Assembly: GCA_958510875.1 (NCBI GenBank)
Contig: CAUEHT010000004.1
Span: 644,001-708,000, forward strand
Length of the DNA stretch: 64,000 nt
Origin: Endomychus coccineus
Lineage: Eukaryota > Arthropoda > Insecta > Coleoptera > Endomychidae
Reading direction: 5' to 3'
Part shown: in pieces, positions 1 to 9,945 of the stretch
Layout of the letters: the number at the start of each line of letters is the position of its first letter
Position numbering within the stretch: the first letter of the stretch is position 1
Position numbers and translations under genes: made by a program
Notes under the pieces: generated by a model
What the model saw: the letters and a program-made list of their open reading frames with translations, nothing else
Database searches by the model: none
Told to the model about the DNA's origin: nothing

Positions 1-7
1 TTAACTT

Positions 8-13
8 TTTATT
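8..13 (-). terminator. Polyadenylation signal of the spliced minus-strand gene
   Basis: A canonical AATAAA hexamer on the minus strand lies about 160 nt downstream of the stop codon at 174-176, in AT-rich sequence. It is the natural 3'-end signal for the six-exon gene. The call rests on the motif and its position only. Confidence 0.5.
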
Positions 14-173
14 CTTGAATACACACAAAAAAAAAAATATTTTACAAAAATTCCCTAAAATATATACAATATAAACACCTAAATCTAAGAATTATTCCCT
101 AAAACTCTACAAAAAAGACCATACCCCGAGCTATGCGCATTTCAACCATCTGCGAAAACAAAGAAAAATAACT

Positions 174-1102
174 TCAGTTGATAAATAATATTAGTGTGTG
201 TGTGTTTGATTCACTCACTTTTTCTTTCAAGCGATTTAAATCGCGAGGTAACCCCACCACCAGGGAACATTCCCCATCTAGGGGCGAAACCAAATACCTA
301 CACCCCTCCAAAACCCGCAGTTGTGACATCTGTAATTATGAATAAAACAAGGATACTCATTAAATAATAAAGAACATCGTCATAAGGTAAACATACTTCA
401 AACATCAGCTCCGCCAAGTAGTGGCGGAAACCATGGATGCAAAATCCCTCGTAAATCTGCTGCTGCTGTGGAGGAGGTGCCGGTGAAGGTGCGGGTGTTG
501 GTGTGACTAAATCATCGATTGAGCTATCAGGAAAGTACAATTAGAATTGAAATAATTCTAGACTTAATACGAATACATACAAAATGCCTGGGGAGCTCGC
601 TGAAGACGGTGGGGTATCGATTCGAAGTTGGGTAGGTAGTTCGTTTAATCTGTAATTATTAAAATTAGTAGCAAATATTTCACAATAGAAAAAAATCACA
701 TACACTATATCATGCATATCCAGCGGGGGAGGCGACGACAGCGACTCTGATGATGGAATCTCTGGACGTCTGATGGAAATGAGAGTAATTTAGTAATAGA
801 AATATCATATAAATTGAGGGAAAAAACATACGTTAGGTCAATTATTTCTTGAGACCCGCCCAATTCAGGAAATAAATCTTCCGCATCATCAGCTACCGCC
901 AATTGATCGAGATGCATCAATTTTTGTCTAATTTCCTCCTCAGAATAATCACTGAAAACAAATTAATGCACTTATGATATATAGTGAGATTGAAATGAAA
1001 TAGAACAACTTACTTATCAATCATCCACCGGCGCACTTGCGTTTTAGTAAATACATCCAACCTGTTGGTCAACTCTTGAACATAATCGTCAAATTTACCC
1101 AT
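174..1102 (-). CDS. Six-exon gene, 208-aa proline/glutamine-containing acidic protein of unknown function
   Basis: Exons on the minus strand are 1102-1014, 951-832, 769-704, 649-581, 523-397 and 329-174. The five introns are 62, 62, 54, 57 and 67 nt, all begin GT (GTAAGT or GTATGT) and end AG, and all preserve one reading frame of 209 codons including TGA at 174-176. The introns follow coding lengths of 89, 209, 275, 344 and 471 nt, so four are phase 2 and the last phase 0. The N-terminus is charged. The middle is acidic and Ser/Pro-rich, with a TPAPSPAPPPQQQQ stretch, and the C-terminal part is more globular. I do not recognise the family. It diverges from the replication genes across a shared promoter region, so an early regulatory role in the virus-like element is possible (inference). 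A nearby host gene cannot be excluded. Splice sites and frame are seen directly; expression is not. Confidence 0.72.
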
Positions 1103-1162
1103 TTTCACTATGTCACACAACACTTACAAGAATACTATTTTTTCCCTATGAAGTATCTAGAG

Positions 1163-1169
1163 TTTTATA
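1163..1169 (-). promoter_or_regulatory. TATA box of the six-exon gene
   Basis: TATAAAACTC on the minus strand lies 61 nt upstream of the ATG at 1102. It shares ten bases with the oppositely oriented TATA box at 1414, so the 1103-1500 region looks like a divergent promoter. Confidence 0.5.
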
Positions 1170-1413
1170 CACACAATATTTAATCCAAAGTCCTACGAAT
1201 TAAATTAGTTCCCAGGAAAAATGATAAAGTTGTTATCGGTTGAGGAAAAAATGTATGCGGATAAATATTTCAAGGAAGTTTCTGCAATCACGCGATTTCA
1301 AATAGAATGTAACTTCCTGCTTGTGGTTACAGTTAACTTATTATCATGATATAACAGGCGACGAGACATCCTGCATACCGTGTGAACATAACAGGAAAGT
1401 GATAAGAAGTTCC

Positions 1414-1420
1414 TATAAAA
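1414..1420 (+). promoter_or_regulatory. TATA box for the plus-strand replication genes
   Basis: TATAAAACTC on the plus strand precedes a TCATAC sequence about 25-30 nt downstream (near 1438-1445), a reasonable start site. It is followed by a leader that ends at a strong splice donor at 1512. This would drive the 1804 gene and PolB. Confidence 0.5.
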
Positions 1421-1511
1421 CTCGATGTGCGCATACCTCATACCATTATCAAATCATTATTCTACTAGCTTCAGAACGAACTAGACGTGTTTTGTGAGTG
1501 CTTAAATCAAG

Positions 1512-1783
1512 GTGAGTTTATTTATTGACTTGAATATCATATTCATATGTAGAGTTAATTTCTATGTACTGAATAATTATTTTTTGCTTTTCTTAAAACT
1601 GTGCAGGCTAAACTTTAACTTTTTGAAAGTATTTATTGATTTTCTTTTATACAATTTGATTGGGTAAATATTTAATAATAATTTGGGGGTATTTATATTA
1701 ATTTTCTTTTATGCAATTTGGCGGGGTAAATTCAACATACAAAATAATTCTTCTCACTTCTAACTTCCACCGATTTGTTTTAG
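1512..1783 (+). other. Probable 5'-leader intron of the 1804 gene
   Basis: The donor CAAG/GTGAGT at 1511/1512 fits the consensus perfectly, and a pyrimidine-rich acceptor ending TTTTAG lies at 1783, 20 nt before the ATG at 1804. An alternative acceptor (GTGCAG) lies near 1607. The stretch between holds no ORF. It is a candidate spliced leader of the early transcript. Confidence 0.5.
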
Positions 1784-1803
1784 ATTTAAAAATAATTTAA
1801 AAA

Positions 1804-2196
1804 ATGGATTTTACCAAATTGAACCAAATCTCGTTATTGCAGAGAGCAAAACCAACGAAAATCTCAGATTTGAAATTGGACGTGCCACACGCAATTGTAA
1901 ATTTAAAAATAGTGCATACTAAATTTGGGGAGGCTGTTTTGCCTGAATTGGAAGGAGAGCGATCGGTTTTCCTGCCCAAGAGAGTAACACCAGCGCTTCT
2001 CCCCCTCATCGAGGACATTAATAAAGGGCAGAACACAGCCCTAATATATCGGGGGGAAGAAGCCATCGGGACAGGAAAATCCTGCTCAAAAATTGAATTC
2101 GTAGAAGTTGAGAGCCTTCCAGCACCACCAGGGAACAACCCTCCTGTGTACTACTTTTATACATTCCATAAGGTAGGCTGCTTGTTTATTGTTTAA
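1804..2196 (+). CDS. Small conserved protein of arthropod virus-like elements, possible nucleic-acid-binding
   Basis: A 130-aa ORF sits immediately upstream of PolB, with 3 nt between its stop and the next frame. It has a predicted beta-rich middle (VNLKIVHTKFGEAVLPELEG) and a C-terminal basic/proline segment. Short proteins of this appearance recur beside PolB genes in arthropod genomes, and an OB-like single-strand DNA-binding role would fit the position, but no diagnostic motif is visible. The end of the frame carries an AAG/GTAGGC donor-like site near 2172, so the last eight codons may be intronic and the gene could be spliced towards 2218. The ATG follows the proposed leader-intron acceptor by 20 nt. 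Function is inference. Confidence 0.5.
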   Translation: MDFTKLNQISLLQRAKPTKISDLKLDVPHAIVNLKIVHTKFGEAVLPELEGERSVFLPKRVTPALLPLIEDINKGQNTALIYRGEEAIGTGKSCSKIEFVEVESLPAPPGNNPPVYYFYTFHKVGCLFIV

Positions 2197-2199
2197 AAT

Positions 2200-5100
2200 A
2201 TGGTTCCAATCGCTAAGATGAGTGGGGAGATCGTTAATATTATCAACGAGGCTCAAAAAGATTTGTTAAAATCAAAATTATCCCCTCAGGAAATAACCAA
2301 GTGGATAGGGTTCTGCACTAAGTATATTAGAACCTTTTCCAAACATATAACAAAGGATACTTTGAACTTGTCGTGTAAGAATCAATTACAATGTAATATA
2401 GGCCATTTAAAAAGATTCAAAATTTTATTAGAGATCCGAAATAAACCCCCTACAACTAATAAGAACCGTAGTGAGCGAATTCGTTGGGAGGATGGTAAAT
2501 GTGCATTTTCACAACGAATTCGAACTGGCTTTATAACAAACATTTCTCATTTAGATCCATTAAATTTTTTATATGATGCCTTTCATCTGTTTCACCCTAG
2601 AATCACCAAAATTTTACATACTTACAATTTTATCAAGGTAAACACGACATTTTGTGGGAAATATATGCGGCTTAATGCGATCGACGAGCTTATCCAAACA
2701 GAATATAAATATTTCCACACAAAATCCACTCCGATAGATTCTTTTACAAATTTAGTGGAGTGGTTCAAGGAGCATGTTATCGATAAACTCCAAGTAAAGC
2801 TGGATGATTTTTTAGAACGAGACTCGGGGTGGAGTCTTAGGGAGGTTATCAGTTTAGGCATAAATATTAATAAACATGAAGAAATCAATTCTGGGTCCTC
2901 TTATATAGTTCTACCAAAAGAGATACTTCGAAAGCATGCTATTATTAATGTTAAAAATTATGATGAATATTGTTTTGCCTGGGCAGTAACAGCGGGACTA
3001 CACCCGACAGCTACCCATTCAGATCGTGTTTCTTCATACCCCCATTTTAGTAATTTACAAAATTACATGTTTTAAATTTACAAAATCTAACATTTCCCCT
3101 ACCTATATCTCAAATTCCAACTTTTGAGAAGAATAACGATATTTCAATTCATGTGTTTGTTTTGGAATTATGTGGAGGAGGGAGAGGAGGAGGTAATGAG
3201 CAGGGTGAGGGAGAGAAATTAAAGGTTCTCCCTGCATATTTAACTAAAAATAAATTAGATAGACATTTCAATTTACTATTAATCCAAGATAAATATTATC
3301 GGGATGTAGAACCTGCGAAATTCCCAAATTTCATTGACCCCACAGTTAAATTTCACTATTGCCTAATCAAAAATTTATCTAAACTTGTAAATTCTCAAAT
3401 TAGCTCGCACCACAAAACTTATTTGTGTGATAGATGTTTAAATAATTTTCGGAGTGAGAATAAGTATAAAAATCACGTTGAGGATTGTGGTAAAATGAAC
3501 ATGTGTAAAATAACATTCCCTCAGGATGATTATTTAAAATTTAAGAATCACTCAAACAAACTACCCATACCATTTATTATTTATTTTGACTTTGAGGCTC
3601 TCCTATTACCTATTCAGAACTGCCCTCAATCTAATGTAAGTTCATATATGAACAAAACTCAACTACACGAGGCGTATAGTGTTGGCTATTATTTAAAATG
3701 TCAATTCAACAATTCTCTATCACGATTTGATAGCTATAGAGGATCAGACCCAGCCAAATGGTTGACAGATCAGTTAGATAAAATTGGGGAATTTATCGAT
3801 CTAAAACTTAAATCTATTGTACCTATAGACTTGAATGGTATTAGTTTACTTGATATTATGAAGGAAACGAAATGCCATATTTGCGAGAGACAGTTCGAAG
3901 AGGGGGATGTTCGGGTTAAGGATCACTGTCATTTTGCGGGTAAATATCGAGGTCTAGACCACCAAGATTGCAACCTAAATTATAAATATCGATTCGTAGT
4001 ACCTGTTGTGGCTCATAACCTCAGCGGGTACGATATGTTTTTGCTGATTCGAGATATTGCCAAAACGTCCAAGCAGAATATTCAAGTACTCCCCATCAAT
4101 AAAGAGAAGTATATAAGTTTCACTAGAAGCACTTAAAATTCGGTGCTTAAATTCCGTTTCATAGATTCATGTAGGTTTTTAGATTCAAGTTTAGATAAAT
4201 TAGTTTCTTATTTGAATGTGAGTGACTTGAGTATTCTGAAAAGAGAGTTTGCGCACTTAACCGATGAAAAATTTAAATTATTAACTCGTAAGGGAGTATT
4301 TCCCTATGAGCACTTAGATGATTGGGGTAAATTGAACGAGGAAAATCTTCCTCCAATAGAGAAATTTTTTAATAAATTACGCGACGAATCGATAAGTGAG
4401 GATGATTATAGGCATGCTCAAACAATTTGGACTAGTTTTAATTGCAGAAATTTAGGTGATTATTCAGATTTATATTTGAAAACAGATGTTTTATTATTGG
4501 CAGATGTATTTGAGAATTTCCGCAGCAAATGTATAGATCTTTTTGCTTTAGATCCGGCCCACTATTTCACGGTTCCCTCCTTCACGTGGGACTGTATGTT
4601 GAAATATACAAATGTGTCTTTACAATATTTGAAAGACATCGATATGGTCTTATTTGTGGAGAAGGGAATTCGTGGAGGTGTGAGTCAATGCAGTAATCGA
4701 TTTGCAAAGGCCAATAATAAATACATGAATAATCACGACCCCGAAAAAGAGACAAGTTATCTCATGTATTTCGATGTATGCAATCTATATGGGTGGGCTA
4801 TGATTCAATATTTACCCTATGATGGGTTCGAGTGGGTTGAAAACCTCGATGATGTAGACGTCAGAAACGTCTCAGACGAAAGTCCAATTGGTTACATATT
4901 GGAAGTCGATTTAGAATACCCACATGAACTGCATGATCTACACAAAGATCTCCCTCTTTGTCCGACACATACAGCACCACCCAACAGCAAATTACCTAAA
5001 TTACTAACAACTCTCCACAATAAAACTAAATATATCATTCACTATCGAAATTTAAAACAATGTTTGGCGCTGGGGATGGTGCTGAAAAAAGTCCATAGGA

Positions 5101-6011
5101 TTTTAAAATTTAAGCAAGCCCCGTGGCTTAAAGCGTACATAGATCTTAACACTAGATTGAGGGCAGCTTCTAAGAATGCGTTTGAAATAGCTCTCTTCAA
5201 GTTGCTGATCAACGCAATTTTCGGTAAATCTATGGAAAATGTACGAAAGCATAGACTAGTTAGATTAGTTAATAAATGGTATGGACCCTATGGGGCTCGC
5301 TATTATATTTCACAACCTAATTTCAATAGCAGTAAGATATTTGAGGAGAATTTGGTAGCCATAGAACAGAATAAATTAGAAGTCCTATTTAACAAACCCA
5401 TTTATGTGGGGATGTCCATTTTGGACATTTCCAAAACATGCGTTTACAATTTTCATTTTGGCTTCATGTTAAAATTATATAAAGACCCAGGATTGATGCG
5501 ATTATGTTACACTGATACTGACAGTTTGATTTACCACATTATAACGAACGATAACATTTATGGGACAATTATAAATAAGAATATTGGAAAATTTGACACT
5601 AGTGATTATGCCCTAGACAACCTCTTTAAGATTCCCCTGGTTAATAAGAAGGTAGTAGGCTTAATGTAGGGTTAATGAACGACGAGAATTATCATGGATA
5701 AGTTCGCCGGTTTGCGGGCAAAAATGTACAGCTTCACTGTTCAAAATCAAAATCGTGATGATGACGTCACAAAGAAAGCCAAAGGGGTGCGCGAGTATGT
5801 CTTACGGAATACGATAACATTCGAGGACTATGTTAGATGTTTGGAAGAGAACATAGAAATGTATCGCGTGCAGAGATCCATCCGCTCTTTCGACTTGAAG
5901 CTTCATACCATAGAGCAAAACAAAATCTGTTTGAGCCCCTTTGATAATAAAAAGGTAATATTGGGGGACAAAACAAGCACTCTACCTTATGGCCATTATT
6001 CTTTAGGTTAG
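2200..6011 (+). pseudogene. Broken protein-primed type B DNA polymerase with embedded endonuclease VII domain
   Basis: Four consecutive frames (2200-3075, 3153-4136, 4143-5669, 5694-6011) form one polymerase gene of about 1,250 codons. In order they show an N-terminal region typical of arthropod PolB proteins (GSSYIVLPKEI, about 2905-2935), a C2H2 zinc finger (about 3425-3490), Exo I YFDFEALL (about 3580), an HNH endonuclease-VII-like module with two CxxC-type cysteine pairs and KDHCHFAGKYRG (about 3870-3995), Exo II HNLSGYD (about 4012), Exo III (about 4475), polymerase motif A YFDVCNLYG (about 4768), motif B (about 5205) and motif C YTDTDS (about 5508). Breaks are a 23-bp direct duplication that shifts frame near 3052-3085, an in-frame TAA at 4134-4136, and a TAG with local frame disturbance at 5667-5693. 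The family replicates linear genomes from a terminal protein. All catalytic motifs survive, so decay is recent. Confidence 0.85.
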
Positions 6012-6152
6012 AATTAAGATTTTTTTTTTTTGTTTTTCAATTATAAAGATATATGTATTTTTGTTTCAAATTATAGGTTAAGTTATTATTATTATTATAT
6101 TATATTATATTATATATATGTGTACTTTTTTTTTCCAAGTATTTTTTATCTG

Positions 6153-6158
6153 AATAAA
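6153..6158 (+). terminator. Polyadenylation signal downstream of PolB
   Basis: AATAAA occurs in a T-rich tract about 140 nt after the PolB stop. A second AATAAA lies near 6188. The stretch 6012-6218 contains no other feature. Confidence 0.4.
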
Positions 6159-6218
6159 TATTTTATGTGGAAGTTTGAGTGTTTTAATAAAAAACCCAAA
6201 ATAATAGCATCAATTCTT

Positions 6219-6818
6219 TTATTGTTCTAAATCATACAGAACTTTATTCTTATAGAAAAATAACATTTCTCTAAGTGTATTGCTTAATAAACAATCGAGC
6301 GAAATACCGATGAAACAATACAAGAGGGCCATTTCATCGGGCTGCTGCTGCTGCTGTGGGTCTCTCATACTTTTAATCATATCAATAACATTATGATAGT
6401 ATGTGGAAAATCCAAACTGTTCGAGAAAAGACACTCGATGCAATAGCACTCCATCGTTGATTCGAATAATTTCCCGAACATCTTCCTCGCACAACCACAC
6501 ATGGATATTATGCTTTGTAACTTGAAGTAATTTAACATTATTGAAGTACACAAGTTGGACTATTTGGCAGTATTCATCAGATAATATGGGTGTAGCATCG
6601 AAATCTGATTGTAAACTTGCGAAGAACTCGATGATTTTCACTCGAAGAATATCGATTAAATCGATCCATTCTAGCAGGCTAAAGCTGAGTTTGCAATTTT
6701 GAACGTATTGAACGAGTGAGATTGTAGGTGAGAAGGTCCGTACAGGACTCAATCCACATTTGATTTCATACGATCCATACTTTATGCGATCATACTTATT
6801 CCATATATTAATGTGCAA
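6219..6818 (-). CDS. Hypothetical protein opposing PolB and penton genes
   Basis: An open frame of 199 codons on the minus strand lies between two plus-strand genes. It has no ATG at its upstream end: the first possible start is TTG at 6818 and an in-frame stop lies just upstream, so it may be a downstream exon of a spliced gene or lack its start. It has an ILxxEW-like segment near residues 45-60, a PQQQQQP stretch near residue 155 and a hydrophobic C-terminus. I do not recognise it. Its uninterrupted length in AT-rich DNA, and its position filling the PolB-penton gap exactly, argue that it is real. Confidence 0.45.
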   Translation of the reverse strand: MHINIWNKYDRIKYGSYEIKCGLSPVRTFSPTISLVQYVQNCKLSFSLLEWIDLIDILRVKIIEFFASLQSDFDATPILSDEYCQIVQLVYFNNVKLLQVTKHNIHVWLCEEDVREIIRINDGVLLHRVSFLEQFGFSTYYHNVIDMIKSMRDPQQQQQPDEMALLYCFIGISLDCLLSNTLREMLFFYKNKVLYDLEQ

Positions 6819-6819
6819 A

Positions 6820-6854
6820 TATAAATAGAAATGTTACAATAAATTCTTATCAGT
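6820..6854 (+). promoter_or_regulatory. Compact late-type promoter of the penton gene
   Basis: TATAAATA at 6820-6827 is followed 32 nt later by a perfect arthropod initiator TCAGT at 6850-6854 (start A at 6852). The ATG is at 6858, leaving a leader of about six nucleotides. The same layout recurs before genes of the second element at 15670, 15946, 17937 and 18672. Confidence 0.65.
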
Positions 6855-6857
6855 ATC

Positions 6858-7556
6858 ATGTCGCAGTTATTCACGCTAACAAGCACCAACCATATATTCT
6901 CGTTCACACCGCGGAATTCGATCGAGTTGAAGCCTGATAAGCGATACTATTTGGCTTTGTTAGGATTCACTTCTTATAACTCTATACCAAATATCGAGAA
7001 CGAGAAATTTTACTATTTGGGGGACGATGGAAAGACTTTGAAAACAATCGAAATACCTTCGGGTAACTACGAACTATCCGACATTGAAGAATTAATTCGG
7101 AAAAGATTGAACGTGAAAGAAGATGTCTTCTCGCTGAAGCCCAATAACAATACATTAAAGTGTGAGATATTCTATAAGAACCACGACATTTCGTTTGTTA
7201 AGGAAGATAGCCTAGGCAAAATATTGGGGTTTTCGCGTAAAGTCTTGAAAAAGGGCGTGGTGCACATGTCCGATTTACCAGTCAACATTATAAAAGTAAG
7301 CAACATCCGATTCGAATCAAACATTACCGTGGGAGCCTTCTACCGAGATAGACCTGCGCATACGATCTACGACTTCCCCATCACAGACGATCCTGGCTAT
7401 AGAATTGTGGAACGTCCGAAGAATCCTCTATATTTACCAGTGTCAGATATCGGAGAAATTACCAACATCACCGTACTCGCCCTAGATCAACATTCGAACC
7501 CGATAAATTTTCGAGGTGAAGAAAGTGTTTCACATCTACATTTACAAGAAGTCTGA
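6858..7556 (+). CDS. Penton-like (single jelly-roll) minor capsid protein
   Basis: A 232-aa intact protein begins MSQLFTLTSTN. It is clearly homologous to the 14927-15670 product of the second element: both share NSIPNIE, IPSGNYELSDIE or IPTGSYELTDIE, NNNTL, LLGFS-type, INIIKV, AHTIY and a C-terminal NFRGEE motif. This family is widespread in arthropod genomes beside double jelly-roll capsid genes and packaging ATPases. Its size and position directly upstream of the capsid gene fit the vertex (penton) protein of Polinton-like viruses. The penton role is inferred from synteny, not from a catalytic motif. The start is fixed by the TATA/TCAGT promoter six nucleotides upstream. Confidence 0.75.
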   Translation: MSQLFTLTSTNHIFSFTPRNSIELKPDKRYYLALLGFTSYNSIPNIENEKFYYLGDDGKTLKTIEIPSGNYELSDIEELIRKRLNVKEDVFSLKPNNNTLKCEIFYKNHDISFVKEDSLGKILGFSRKVLKKGVVHMSDLPVNIIKVSNIRFESNITVGAFYRDRPAHTIYDFPITDDPGYRIVERPKNPLYLPVSDIGEITNITVLALDQHSNPINFRGEESVSHLHLQEV

Positions 7557-7565
7557 AAACAGAAT

Positions 7566-7712
7566 ATGGGATTAGTTGTTGCTGTGGGTAATAAAAGAAC
7601 CTCACACGCTTCATATCCATCAGTCTTCAACAAAACACCGAAAGTGCGAGAGCTAACCCTCACCAAAGCCAACCGATTAGTTCTACAATCTTTAGGGTTT
7701 CGCCTTAAATAA
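7566..7712 (+). CDS. Conserved 48-aa micro-ORF between penton and capsid genes
   Basis: ATG at 7566 opens 48 codons ending TAA at 7710-7712, two nucleotides before the capsid ATG. The C-terminus has a LTLTKANRLVLQSLGF motif. The second element has a frame in exactly the same place (14846-14631) with a related NIHFLKSLGY motif. Conservation of position and of the terminal SLG helix between two well-diverged elements supports a real tiny structural or scaffold-type protein. The function is unknown. Confidence 0.6.
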   Translation: MGLVVAVGNKRTSHASYPSVFNKTPKVRELTLTKANRLVLQSLGFRLK

Positions 7713-7714
7713 AA

Positions 7715-8983
7715 ATGCCTAATAAGCGAAAGTTTGGTGGTGTAGATGTTGATGGTGGAGATAACAATGTTATCTCATCAATTTTCGATTTATACCAGCA
7801 GCCGAAATTCGATGAGTCGATTCGGAAAGCCGAGTATAGATCGATTACACCGTTCGTTAAAGCCTTCAATAACAGCGACATCGTGGAGTTTGGAATAAAT
7901 CAAGTGGACGCGTTTTTTTCCATGAAGGATACTCTATTGGTGATCAAGGGAAAAATCGAAGTGAAGGGTGGAGGTAATGTTATATTGTTACCGAATTATG
8001 GAGCCTTCCTTTTCGACTCGTGCTCGTACGTTGAGAGTGGTAGGGACATCGAAACAGTTCGAGATCCTGGTATAGTCAGCGCTGTTCGAGCATTTACCTG
8101 CTACACCCCTACAGCTTCTACGCATATGGCTACCGCTAGTTGGTTGTACCCCCTTGAGAGCGTAGTTTTGCACGAAACTAAATCATTCAGTCTATTGATT
8201 CCGCTGAAGCATATATTCAACATTTTCAACGAATACCCTATGATTACATTTGGTAGGCAGACTATTCGACTGGTGCGTGCTCGAAACGATAACGATTGCG
8301 TTAACATTGAAACCGCCACGACCACCGTTAAATTCCTGATTGATAGCATGGAATTGAAAGTGAAGTATATCTATCCTAACGATATAATTAGAGAAAAGCT
8401 CTTGCGAGCAATCGAGAGTGATTCGCCCATCCTAATTCCATTCCGGAAGTGGGAATGCCATGAGCTTCCTGCCATAACAAGCGAGGCCCGACGAGAAATT
8501 TGGGCGGTCAAGACTAGTGCGGCAGTTGAAAAACCTCGCTATGTCATAGTATTCTTTCAAACGGACAAACGGAACAATGTGAAGGCTAACCCCACAATAT
8601 TTGATCATCTGGATATAACAAGTATTCGCTTATCTCTAAACGGCGAATATTACCCTAACGAGCGAATGAACTTGGACTTTGCCAAGGATGATTTCGCGCT
8701 CGCTCACCATAACTATACAGAGTTCTACTCTAGCTATACAAATTCCTCGTCGACTGCTGTGAAACAACCAATGTTAGATTACACTAGTTTCAAAAAGCGC
8801 GCCCTCTACATAATCGATTGTTCGAAACAGGAGGAAGCAGTGAAATCTGCAACTGTTGATGTGCGATTGGAAATCGAGACAGATAAGGGATTTCCAGCCA
8901 ATACGAAAGCATATTGTATCATCATTCACGATTGTTTGATGGAGTACTCCCCACTCTCGGAAATAGTGAAGAGTCTGATCTGA
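7715..8983 (+). CDS. MCP: Double jelly-roll major capsid protein
   Basis: An intact 422-aa protein. It belongs to the double jelly-roll-like capsid family common in arthropod virus-like elements. Diagnostic segments shared with the second element's protein include the ability to align through NYGAFLFDS / NNFGAFLFE, VRDPGIVS, LIPFRKWE / LIPFRSWD, IWAVKTS, RPRYVI and EYSPL near the C-terminus. The expected family length is about 400-450 aa, so this copy is full length. It would form trimeric hexons of an icosahedral virion. It lies in a penton, micro-ORF, capsid cluster with spacing of 9 and 2 nt, suggesting one late transcript. Confidence 0.82.
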   Translation: MPNKRKFGGVDVDGGDNNVISSIFDLYQQPKFDESIRKAEYRSITPFVKAFNNSDIVEFGINQVDAFFSMKDTLLVIKGKIEVKGGGNVILLPNYGAFLFDSCSYVESGRDIETVRDPGIVSAVRAFTCYTPTASTHMATASWLYPLESVVLHETKSFSLLIPLKHIFNIFNEYPMITFGRQTIRLVRARNDNDCVNIETATTTVKFLIDSMELKVKYIYPNDIIREKLLRAIESDSPILIPFRKWECHELPAITSEARREIWAVKTSAAVEKPRYVIVFFQTDKRNNVKANPTIFDHLDITSIRLSLNGEYYPNERMNLDFAKDDFALAHHNYTEFYSSYTNSSSTAVKQPMLDYTSFKKRALYIIDCSKQEEAVKSATVDVRLEIETDKGFPANTKAYCIIIHDCLMEYSPLSEIVKSLI

Positions 8984-9030
8984 AACTTGCTGCCTAACGA
9001 CTATGAGCGATCAGTTTAGTACGAGCCATC

Positions 9031-9537
9031 ATGAGGATAGCATTGGTTGACATTCAGGGATTCATCATCGATGATGTGTTTCATCCCAAAGAAATGTCTA
9101 TACAAATTGGGTTCAAATGACATTATTCGTTGTTTAAGCCGCCCACACTGCTAACGATGTTAAGTGAGAAGGATCGAAAATCCGCTTGGTATTTGGAACA
9201 TTTTTGTCATGGTTTGGAATATACATCGGGCGATGTGGAATATGAAGAAATTGATACTATCCTAAGATTGACTCTACTGTGTGCAGCAGACATTATATAT
9301 GTTCGAGGTCATCAAAAAGCAGAATTTCTCGCGAATAAGTGCAAGGAGCTAGATATCTTTCCACGAATCGTAGATGTATGCAGTTTCGACAACACCCTAT
9401 GCCAAACGGGGAAATTCGAGCCTACAAACAGACTGAGCTGCCTAAATCATTGCAATGATGGTGGGAAATATATGTGTGCAGTCAACCATGTCGATAACCT
9501 ACAACATTGGTTCCTCACGATCATACTTCCTAAATGA
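9031..9537 (+). pseudogene. Small conserved virus-like-element protein interrupted by one TGA
   Basis: ATG at 9031 opens a frame beginning MRIALVDIQGF, which is stopped by TGA at 9118-9120. The same frame then continues uninterrupted to TAA at 9535-9537, about 168 codons overall. The first strand-like segment with Asp (LVDIQG) and a later HGLEY and IYVRGHQKAEFL recall small proteins recurring in these arthropod elements. An RNase H/exonuclease-like fold is conceivable, but no full catalytic set is visible, so function is left open. It follows the capsid gene by 47 nt. The single nonsense change with no frameshift indicates recent loss. Confidence 0.55.
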
Positions 9538-9629
9538 AATGTACTTTTCTTAAAAATAAATAAAAAATATTATTATTATTCGATATTTCATTTCTCATAC
9601 ACCTCCCAGCCACACACCATAAACGACTT

Positions 9630-9777
9630 TGAGTCGCTTGCGAGTAGCATGCGAGTCGCTTCCGAGTCGCTTCCGAGTCGCTTGCGAGTCGCTTCCGAGT
9701 CGCTTGCGAGTCGCTTCCGAGTCGCTTGCGAGTCGCTTCCGAGTCGCTTCCGAGTCGCTTCCGAGTCGCTTGCGGGT
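9630..9777. repeat. 11-bp tandem array (GAGTCGCTTCC)
   Basis: About 13 copies of an 11-bp unit alternate between endings TTCC and TTGC. Because 11 is not a multiple of three, all frames on both strands stay open, which creates spurious ORFs. It lies 90 nt after the last gene of the older element. The stretch 9538-9629 and 9778-9945 contain nothing else recognised. Confidence 0.85.
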
Positions 9778-9945
9778 TTTTCCTCATTTACATGTACCCC
9801 AGGAGAGTTTTTCTGAAAAAAGTTTGAAATTCATAATCTACGCGTTAAGACCTTTCATTTGATACCCATGAAGCCCCACTTAAAAAAAATAAAAATTTCA
9901 AATCCTTATCGCGAGAGATCGGTCAAACTGATCGACATATAAATA

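Noticed and set aside
6219..6818. Relationship between the 6219-6818 ORF and exon 5 of the six-exon gene
   Set aside because: Both have a short polyglutamine stretch followed by hydrophobic sequence, but no further alignment is visible by eye.
2200..9537. Alternative genetic code or programmed read-through to explain the stops
   Set aside because: Breaks use TAA, TAG and TGA and also include frameshifts and a duplication. Intact neighbouring genes end normally. Pseudogenisation is simpler.
9530..9862. ORFs of repeated serine/arginine content on both strands
   Set aside because: Produced by the 11-bp tandem array, whose period keeps every frame open.
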